Source: Xanthoparmelia taractica
Taxonomy: Eukaryota > Ascomycota > Lecanoromycetes > Lecanorales > Parmeliaceae
Assembly: GCA_033085395.1 (NCBI GenBank)
Contig: JANQBS010000215.1
Span: 1 to 64,000, forward strand
Length of the DNA stretch: 64,000 bases
Direction of reading: 5' to 3'
Shown: positions 56,331 through 64,000 of the stretch, one piece after another
Numbering within the stretch: position 1 is the first letter of the stretch
Layout of the letters: each line of letters opens with the position of its first letter
The notes under the pieces: generated by a model
Told to the model about the DNA's origin: nothing
Databases searched by the model: none
What the model saw: the letters and a program-made list of their open reading frames with translations, nothing else
Translations under genes and position numbers: made by a program

Positions 56331-57479
56331 CTACTGCCCCATCTCCCTCCCCCACTCATCCCCCCCTTCCCCCTCCCCGTCCCCCTTCTGCAACTCAAAC
56401 TCCCGCATATACCCCCCCTCATCCCCACCAACCCCATCCGAGCGATCCCACGGACTCCGAAACTCAAGCAGTATACGCGTGATTTCTTTCATGCCCGGAG
56501 CCGGCGGGAGCGTCGGATCGACGAGGGGGCGGATTAATTCGTCGTATGTATGTGTGTGCTGGGGTGGATTGTTGGAGGAGGAGGGGGAGGAGGGTGCGTT
56601 GGGGTCATGGTTAGGGAGATAGTCGCCGAATTTGATTTGGGGTGGTGGTGCTGCTGCTGCTGATGGTGGCGGTTGGGTTGCTGATGATGCTGATGCGGGT
56701 TGTTGTTGTTTCTCGGGCTGCTCTAGTGATATCTGCGGGTGGTTCTGGGCGTTGGTGGAGGAGTCTTCCTCAGCTGCTATGGGGGAGCTTGGCGGTGGTG
56801 TCATGGGGGGATGGTGCAGAGTTGATGTGCGTCCATCGTGGATCAAGTCACTGGGGGCAGGGCTGTTTGGTGTTGCCGCTGGTTCTTGCACCTCGTTCGT
56901 TTCTTCAGCAGAGGGGTTGTCTGGGGCAGTATTGTGCCCCGGCTCTCGTGCGGACTGCTCTTGTATGAGAACCTCCTCATCACCCCTCACGATCTCCTGG
57001 TCCTCGACTTCTTGCACCGTTTTCACCACCTCCCCCCTTCTAGCAACCTCCGGCCCTCCCAGAGCAGTACCGCGTTTTTGCCTCACCCTCCGAGGAGCAA
57101 CTCTGAGCCTCGGACGCGATGATGCACCAACGCTACCATTTCCATACCCGCGGGAGCGAACCGCCCTGTCCGGACGCGGATTGTAGTACTGCAATTGCGG
57201 AAGATGCTGATGCATCGTCGATGCCCTGCAGCTGATAAAAGGGCAGTCGACAGGGATTCGCTGCTCAGCGGTTGGCATGATGTTCGAGATTGAGGGAGCG
57301 GACACCCAGGAACGGGTCGAGCGAGCCGGTGGCTCGTCGCGAACTATGATTGGTGTTGGCTTGTCTGTAGGGCTCGCTGATCGCCTTCTTGCTTGTCTTG
57401 CGTTGCGAGGGGTTGCTGGTGGGGTGTTTGCTGCTGTTGGAGCTCCTTTCTGCAGTGATACTCTTCGGGATAGAGCCAT
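56331..57479 (-). CDS. Disordered basic/proline-rich hypothetical protein, 382 aa
   Basis: Single exon with a clear ATG at 57479. The N-terminus is basic and Ser/Pro-rich (ATPRNARQARRRSASPTDKP, a possible nuclear signal and phosphosite cluster), and SSRPRLRVAPRRVRQKRG adds a second basic patch. The middle is acidic and Gln/Pro/Ser-rich. A short conserved-looking block TYDELIRPLVDPTLPPAPG, then ITRILLEFRSPWDRSDG, near the C-terminus could be the only folded or binding segment. No known domain. Function unknown. Confidence 0.7.
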   Translation of the reverse strand: MALSRRVSLQKGAPTAANTPPATPRNARQARRRSASPTDKPTPIIVRDEPPARSTRSWVSAPSISNIMPTAEQRIPVDCPFISCRASTMHQHLPQLQYYNPRPDRAVRSRGYGNGSVGASSRPRLRVAPRRVRQKRGTALGGPEVARRGEVVKTVQEVEDQEIVRGDEEVLIQEQSAREPGHNTAPDNPSAEETNEVQEPAATPNSPAPSDLIHDGRTSTLHHPPMTPPPSSPIAAEEDSSTNAQNHPQISLEQPEKQQQPASASSATQPPPSAAAAPPPQIKFGDYLPNHDPNAPSSPSSSNNPPQHTHTYDELIRPLVDPTLPPAPGMKEITRILLEFRSPWDRSDGVGGDEGGYMREFELQKGDGEGEGGDEWGREMGQ

Positions 57480-59916
57480 TACTGTTTAGCTTAGGATTTT
57501 ACTTGGTAAAATTTGAGTGTGTGGCTCTGGGATCTGGTCTTGAGTCGATTCTTGAAGTCGTACCTGTGGTTTTGGAGCGTAGAGGATGGTTGAGAAAGAC
57601 GAGATCTGGAGGCAATAGCTTTGAATGGAAGCACTCTCGATTGTGTCGGAACAGAGTGTCAAGCAACTTGATCATACTTATCGTGTTTGTACCAGACGTT
57701 ATTATTGCGTCAAATCATCAGTACGACCCGTGATATAGGCTTGCGCTGTCTGTCCGTCCGATACCTAACAGAGGAGACTGACACCATGGCTCGTACTGTT
57801 TCATATATATATCAGTGTCATTAACAATAATATTGAAGAGTTGACGGCAAAGCGGGAAAAGATGTCATTGCGATCATTACCCCCCTTCCCCGGAAAAGAC
57901 CACAGGGGACAAGAAGATGAGGACTGTGGAAGTGCTTTGGAGGACTAGAATAGGGTAGACAAAGTACCTTATGTCTTTTTGGCGATAGTTGCCAAGAGAA
58001 ATAGTTGGATGGACAAAGAGGAAGCAAACACTAGACACTGGGCGGAGCCTTAATGGAGACGCATCGATAGAAAAAATGTTGCGGTCAGCGGTCGGTCTGA
58101 ATTGTATCAATAACACTTTCGTACCTCAACAGGAGGAATATGAGTTTTTCGAGCTCTGGTTCCTTTCCATTCATTGGTCCCATCTCAAACTGTTTACTGT
58201 CCCAGTAAACAAACAGGCCGGCAGGTCCTCGTCAAGATGGGAACATAGAATGGGCCAGCATTCAACCATGGCCGTGCGACTCGCATTAGATGGCGTCACA
58301 GAAGTTTCGAAGGGCAGGAGAAGCATTTTGTTGTGCAAACGAGAGCCGGATGTGAAAATCACAAGTGCCTCAATGCATCCTGGGCTGTTGTACTCTTGGT
58401 TAGGGAAAGAACTTTGGAGCCTAAAATAGTCAGCAAGGGTGATTAAGAGCGTCTCATTGAGTATGCGGAACTCCAAGCCTTTTGCTGCATCATTTCATTT
58501 GTCTTATAGGCTAATATGTAAATGCAAAGCTCTTATGTGCTGATGGCAGTATTCGGCAACAATGCTTAGCGGGGCCGATTGAAGCCACAGCTCAGGTGCT
58601 GAGGCCGGCTGGAGCTTGAGATCATCCTGAAGATCTGGGTCAGACACACCAAACCTCTTTTGATGGTGTCTAAACTAAATGGACCTCAACTGCATCATAT
58701 CTCATGCATCCTAGGAGGTGAATCTCCGTAGTAGCTTGGATAGACCTTGGGGAGCCATCTCTAGAAGATACATTTTCTCGCTAAATGGAGCAAATACGCT
58801 AGCGGTTAGCGAAGCAGTGAGAGCATTGTCATCTTCCATCTTCACACAGGATCAGTCTTTATCCCTTGAATCTACCGCTTGACGGATGACTTAAAGATTG
58901 TCAGATTTGACTTGCAGAAATCTTAAAATTCGGAGTATTTCACATCTGCAGCCCGATCTATCCTCTTACACCAATTCTCTGGTAAGCATGGAAGGCAATT
59001 CTAGCACGTTGTAGTGATGAGAGCATCACATGATCCAGTGTCCTAGGGCCTTGCGTCATAGAATTCCCAAAAGACAATGTCTTATACACCTTCTGCATCA
59101 TTTCTCCTTTTAAAGACTACATCATCCAAGCGCAATGGCTCAAGAATCATGCCTGTCGCAGCCCCTACTGCAAATTCTGCTCCAATTCCCTCGGGACCTT
59201 CAGCAGAGTCGCACAGAGATTCTCAGTAGCATCCTCGCTGGTCAAATATTGGCGGTACTACTTTGGCGACCGCTTTTCATCAAGTTTCGGCCGCCATATA
59301 CTCTCGATCGGTGAGGGGCATTACAAAACGTCCGTAAGCCTCTACCTTCTAGTTTCGTCCCGTGGCAGTCTGGGAAATGCCAATGCGCTAAACATATCAG
59401 CTTTGCAGAGACCCAATAGTGACGTGCTGATATTGAAGTGTAGCAGTAGGGATCCGGAAGGAAACAATTCGAGTCCGTCGCTATTATACAGGCTGCCGAT
59501 GTCAAAAGAGTGTTCTCACGCATCTTGGTCCTTATGCAGAAAAAGGGCAGCATAAGAACACGGCGCAACTTCTCAGAACGAAGAGGACGGCAATTACAGT
59601 AAAAGAACAGGCCGATGCCATCTTTCAGTGCCTCTTCATTTAAGTATGGAAGCGGTAATAGCGGAGACAAGCCGGTTTACATTTCCAGATATGCACTACC
59701 GTGTCAAACTAATACCCTTTCCAATAAAGTAGGAGAATTTCAGCCGCAAGCGACTGTAGACTATGAGCGAGAAATGGAGTCAACACGATATTACCCCTTG
59801 CGCTTCTGCGCATCTGCCGAGTTGCTCGTCAAGCGCAGATATTCCTGTATTGAGACACCAGAAGTGATCTTTCTGATGCCTCTGCTCCGATTGACTCAAT
59901 AATTCGGGCTATAGGA
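57480..59916. other. Intergenic, 2.4 kb
   Basis: A plus-strand frame at 57989-58429 (146 codons) and a minus frame at 59242-59670 are open but show no family features or splice structure. I do not call them genes. Confidence 0.4.
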
Positions 59917-61276
59917 ATGTTTACTTCCTCCCTTGTTATCGCCACCTGGGCTCTCTCGCTCTCCACCGTCTCTTCGAGCGCTCTACCGTCTGCACTAGGC
60001 TTGATTTCCACTTCCCCTACTTTGGTCGCGGACAGAAGGAACCTGCAGGACCTTGCGAGCCCTGCGCTACCATATAGCCCTGAATGCGAAAGCCTTTACG
60101 GTAACAACCTGAACCATGGCAGCTGTAATAATGCTTTAGCAAAGATATCCCAGGTCACGACACCCATGACCTTTGGCGAGAGGGATACAGGAGCTTGGGA
60201 TGTCATACTACCACGCCGGTATATCAGCGGTAAGTCGTTCGCAGACTTGCAATGAATGCGTCAATATCCTCTGCTTGAAGTGACGGACTTGGAATATGAT
60301 TCACTGTTACAGTTGACTTAGTGAAGCTATGGCAGACGAGGGATGAATCAGGGTCAAATGACTAACTGTCGGTATAGATGACGGTCAATGCACCATTGAT
60401 GTGAAAGTTGACCCTAATGGGCCCCAGCGAGATGTCTCCAACTACCTCCAGATCACCAACGCTGCCAGTGCAATACTCCGTACTTGTGTCGATAACCGAC
60501 GACGCAGCACGGGTGGCTTTGTCAACCAATTGGGTATGTCTTGAAGATCGCCCTGTCCCATGTTATTCCAGGAATGGTCTGCCTGCGCAGGCTTTCTGGA
60601 TGTGTACCCCAAAGGCCACTCCTCGACTCGCTGAGTTCTTCAGACTACTAATGATGCAATTTGATCAGGGGTGAAGTACAGATCACTATCGGTCGAAGTG
60701 GGACTGTACATCCCGCAAGTCAAGTGTCACGATATAGCTACATCAGCCCCACCTTCTTATGATTCCTGCAACAGAGTACTCGACGCTTTGCAGTGGTCGC
60801 AGAGTTTGACTAAATTTGGCTTTCCCTGGCAGGTACGTCTTTTCGAAGGCATATTTTACTGGTCGAGTGCTACAACGTAAGTCTTTAGAACACACTGACA
60901 GCTAAAACAGCCTGGGGTCGAAGTCCAGTTGCCATACTTTCTCATCTCTCGTGAGTCCGAACTTTGACTTTACCCAGCCTTTCTCGGCTATACAACTTTT
61001 TTCCCCTGCGTCTTATTGTGGATTGATGATTAACCAAATGTTGTAGCGGATCGACGATGCAAATTGATGCTGGCCCACAAGATATCCCCAGACACGCCGC
61101 TACAAGTGGAAACAGCGTCCTGGGCCACCGTCTGGGCCGGGGCTGTAGCCCTCAATGAGATGTGTGTGAAGCACGGGCAAAGTGGCAATGCGAGTCCGCA
61201 TAGTACGTGAAATTCCTTGAAACTATCACCTCTGCTTTCTCATTCAGGCGCTTGCAAATCTTTCGTAGCGTCATAA
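59917..61276 (+). CDS. Secreted hypothetical protein, six exons, 285 aa
   Basis: The model is join(59917..60229, 60378..60533, 60669..60832, 60911..60950, 61047..61202, 61248..61276), 858 nt, introns 45-148 bp, all in frame. Signal peptide SSLVIATWALSLSTVSSS with cleavage probably after the Ser/Ala run. About nine cysteines lie in spaced single positions (PECESLYG, HGSCNNAL, DGQCTIDV, RTCVDN, KCHD, DSCNRV, RRCKLM, NEMCVKHG). The late motif WATVWAGAVALNEMCVKHG resembles a widespread family of uncharacterised secreted ascomycete proteins ending in a W..W...I...CV..G-type block. An effector or wall role is possible but not shown. The 40 bp exon 4 and the tiny last exon are the weakest parts. Reading through the last donor would end the protein at 61210. 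Confidence 0.65.
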
Positions 61277-62598
61277 TGCTTTTGACGTCTGGTCTCTCGA
61301 TAAACTCCGCCTTGATGATTGCCATTGAAAGCCGAACAAATTGATCGAGCATATTCAAACGCAATTTAATACTGATCTGTAATGGACCTAGGTGTTCATG
61401 GAACTTTGAGTGTGTTCTTCTTTGGACGAGGAAGGGGTTCGTCTCTGGAGATGCTCTCTGGCCTCAACATTTCAGCCTCCGATCTCAGTGTACTCACCAC
61501 CCTCAATACAAGTTCGGCAGCTCCCATCACAGATGCTTGACGTCTTGGAGTCGGAATACCTCCGTGGCCGCTGAGGGGCATCGGTATTATTGGTAGTTGC
61601 CTCCTGAGAGATTATGTTGCTGGAGATTGCGAAATGCTTCCCTGGTGTCGGATCAAATATTGTAAAGAATTGATAGTCCGATCTTAGTGTTCGAATGTCA
61701 AGCGTTACAAACCACTCTCTGAAAGACCGTTAGGCACGAGTGAGAGCGTATCCGCAAAGCGACGACCAAACCCGGTCATTCCCAAGTATTGGCAAAACAC
61801 TGATCTTATGGATAGTGCTAGGTTGTCCAAAGATCCTGCGCTGGCTCATAGGAACATCAAGGAGCAAGCAGGAATCTCAACCTGCGTCAAATCCCCAGTC
61901 CTCAACTCATCCAACCTCGCAGCGAAGTCAACAGATCAGCGGTAGCCTCATTCACAGAGAACTGAATCTCATCTCTAGCGCCAAGCCAGCCGCTCGTACC
62001 TCTGACACCGATTCACACAGCACTTGTTTGTAGCTTCGTCTGCTGTTATTCTCAGCAGAGACCAGTCATCCCGTCAGACACTTCATGATTCAGGCAGTCA
62101 TCACCACAAAGCATGAACCAAGCGCCATCTGGGGCTTTTGTGGGAGCAGATGAAAGATAGAGACGATCGAGGATACAAAAAGGTGTTCGATCGGCTACAG
62201 GCAAGCAGGTGTAAGTAATATCAAATATCTCGCCTGCACAGATCTCCAAAGGATGACCGGTGAAAAGGCTTCAACACCGGCCTAGAGGATGGAATTTTTT
62301 TAGAATCGAATCGTTGCCACTGGGACGATCTCAAAACTTGTATTCTCTCAGACGACCCCTTTGAGCTGATTAGACTCGCCACCCCGGCTTACGAAATCCC
62401 TTCGTTCGTAGTCCTTTCTGCGTATTATGTTGCGTTGCACGGTCGACTTGAAATATGCTTTCATTCGCAAGCAGACGCAGATTTCTATTACAGGCTTGCA
62501 CTAATCCTTGTGCGCCGTGTGAAATTCCGAAGGACCTGTCTCACTCTTTATCCTTTGTTGAAGCTGACGGCTGGTCTTTCAGCACTTCTGTGTCGTCC
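61277..62598. other. Intergenic, 1.3 kb
   Basis: Short frames only (61396-61581 minus, 61740-62033 plus). Nothing recognised. Confidence 0.4.
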
Positions 62599-63081
62599 TC
62601 AGTAAGCCCAAATTCCCTCCAAAGGCGTAGTATTTGATCCAGCAAACTCTACGAACAACTGTTCCATCTGCGAACCTTGCTTCATGCACGTCAGAACCAT
62701 CTTCAGGTTATCCTGCTCCAACAACATTAAAACCCCAGGCGAGGTGTGTCCGCCCACAGCATGAATGATCTCAGCCGACGATAACACATACATTTTTGTC
62801 AGGTGTGCTGTCGCAAGAGGAATCCCGAACTTCCGATTTGCGTAGGCTAGGAGGGCGGCCAGAGTATCGTCCAAGGTCATGATGATGGGTTTGGGTGCGG
62901 TTCTGTCCGTTGATGCGATGGTTGCGGAGTATATTTGTGCATCGTAGTCGTTTTGGCTGATCTGGCCGTAGAAGAGCTTCTCGGCTAATGCGTTCGCGCT
63001 TTCAGTGTGGGCTTCGAGTTCGAATTGGAACATTGGAAGAGCTGCTGAGCCAAGACTCGGTGTTAGAGGGTCAAAAGACAT
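62599..63081 (-). CDS. Hypothetical protein, 160 aa
   Basis: Single exon with ATG at 63081. A globular, mostly helical soluble protein, no signal peptide or TM. Repetitive Ala/Leu helices (TLDDTLAALLAYANRKFGIP, AEIIHAVGGHTSPGVLMLL) and a late EQLFVEFAG. The last 12 residues may come from reading into an intron. No family recognised. Confidence 0.5.
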   Translation of the reverse strand: MSFDPLTPSLGSAALPMFQFELEAHTESANALAEKLFYGQISQNDYDAQIYSATIASTDRTAPKPIIMTLDDTLAALLAYANRKFGIPLATAHLTKMYVLSSAEIIHAVGGHTSPGVLMLLEQDNLKMVLTCMKQGSQMEQLFVEFAGSNTTPLEGIWAY

Positions 63082-64000
63082 GGTTCTGTTTGAGTGAAAG
63101 AGAGGAGCTTGGAAAGTCGAGCTGAGAAAGACAAAAAGAAATAAGACGGCAGAGAACGTCGTCTCTGAAAAGACGGGAACGGGGATTAAAGACTGTACAT
63201 CTGACCTGAAAAATACGATAATAGCGCAGGTCCCATCTCAACAATCCGATTTTCAGACATTACGACAAGTAGGAAATATCTGATTTGTCTAAATACGAAA
63301 TGTCCGAAGCTTCTTGCTTGTCGTGTCGCCAGTTGCCCATCAACGCAATTGGACAAGGTCCTGTGCGTGGCCCATGGATACCTCAGTACACTGCTCTAGT
63401 ACTCGAGCTTTCCAACTGGTCTTTACACAGAAGCTCAAACCTTCACACGTCTTGGAGTCCAGCTGACCGCGGCACTTTCCAAACAATCTTCGGCAACCAA
63501 GTCTCGACGACGTCAAGTCTTTAAAATCCGAATCACAGCCCGCTCAGCTTGCTCAGACTCAGGCAGTACAGCGTCAGCATTCGGACATCCTCACTCAACT
63601 AATCATGCACGGTTATCGCGATCGACTAACACTTTCTTCAAAGTCACAGTGAGAAAGTGGGAAGAGCTCGCCATTGGAGGAAGCCTATAGAAATACGCTT
63701 CTCGATACATCCCGGATGTTTGGGCCCGCCCTGGCGGGAAGCGGTCGAAAATCCAGACAACAATCAAATTCGTTTACGTAGCTGGCAGGTCGTTACCACT
63801 CTCTCGAAGACTTCATACAATGCTGAGGCCCGTTTCGCAGACGAAGAGTGCGGCCCCAGCCATGGGTAGTGAAAGGGAACGGCCTTCAAAGCATTATGCT
63901 GCGACATGATTTATGCATCTTATGGGTCCAAGAGTACTCGTAAGCAAGATCAGTCTTTTAGCATGTTTTTCTGTTCTAAAAGAGGGGCAAAGATGACAAG
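63082..64000. other. Right edge, no gene recognised
   Basis: Promoter side of the 63081 gene. Short frames at 63285-63524 and 63657-63869 have no support. Confidence 0.4.

Noticed and set aside
57989..58429. 146-codon plus-strand frame
   Set aside because: No recognisable features, no splice partners, irregular composition.
1..64000. Biosynthetic gene cluster, CRISPR array, rRNA or clear tRNA
   Set aside because: No PKS, NRPS or terpene-synthase signatures, no regularly spaced repeat arrays and no rRNA-like sequence seen.

Overview
The window is filamentous-ascomycete (Pezizomycotina) nuclear DNA. The evidence is 47-155 bp GT-AG introns in most genes, an AP-2 alpha-adaptin, a fungal EF-hand MscS channel, an HRI1-family protein, CorA-like fungal proteins and a PNP_UDP protein. 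There are also AT-rich, stop-riddled transposon remnants of the kind left by repeat-induced point mutation (RIP). The class (Leotiomycetes, Dothideomycetes or other) cannot be decided from the sequence.

Layout. 0-11 kb is gene-poor: the end of a terminal-inverted-repeat (TIR) element (1-77), two multi-exon orphan genes (564-1773 minus, 3676-5069 plus), and a long stretch of decayed gene-like sequence with repeats (5.7-11.2 kb). 11.5-19 kb holds conserved genes: alpha-adaptin (minus), a CorA-like membrane protein (plus) and a Cys-rich metallothionein-like protein (minus). 19.6-26.4 kb is a transposon block: a TIR element with a later nested insertion, a hairpin MITE, an intact six-exon CorA-like gene, then a 3.5 kb degenerate hAT element with two nested insertions. 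26.4-28.4 kb is repeat-bearing intergenic DNA. 28.4-31.7 kb has a cell-surface single-pass protein converging on a PNP_UDP/helical protein.

34-64 kb is ordinary genic DNA: a GDSL esterase, HRI1, a membrane alpha/beta hydrolase, a Cys-rich Ser/Thr-rich surface protein, the MscS channel, the PLP-homeostasis protein (divergent from MscS), a sugar transporter, a PA-TM-RING-type ubiquitin ligase, a disordered basic protein, a secreted small protein and two small orphan genes.

The genes do not form an obvious pathway or biosynthetic cluster. Several deal with membranes and the cell surface (AP-2 endocytosis, MscS, two CorA-like proteins, sugar transporter, RING ligase, two cell-wall proteins), but that is a description, not evidence of co-function. 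Splice models were built by hand from reading-frame continuity, GT/AG signals and family resemblance. All exon sums given below are divisible by three. No clear tRNA, rRNA or CRISPR was seen.
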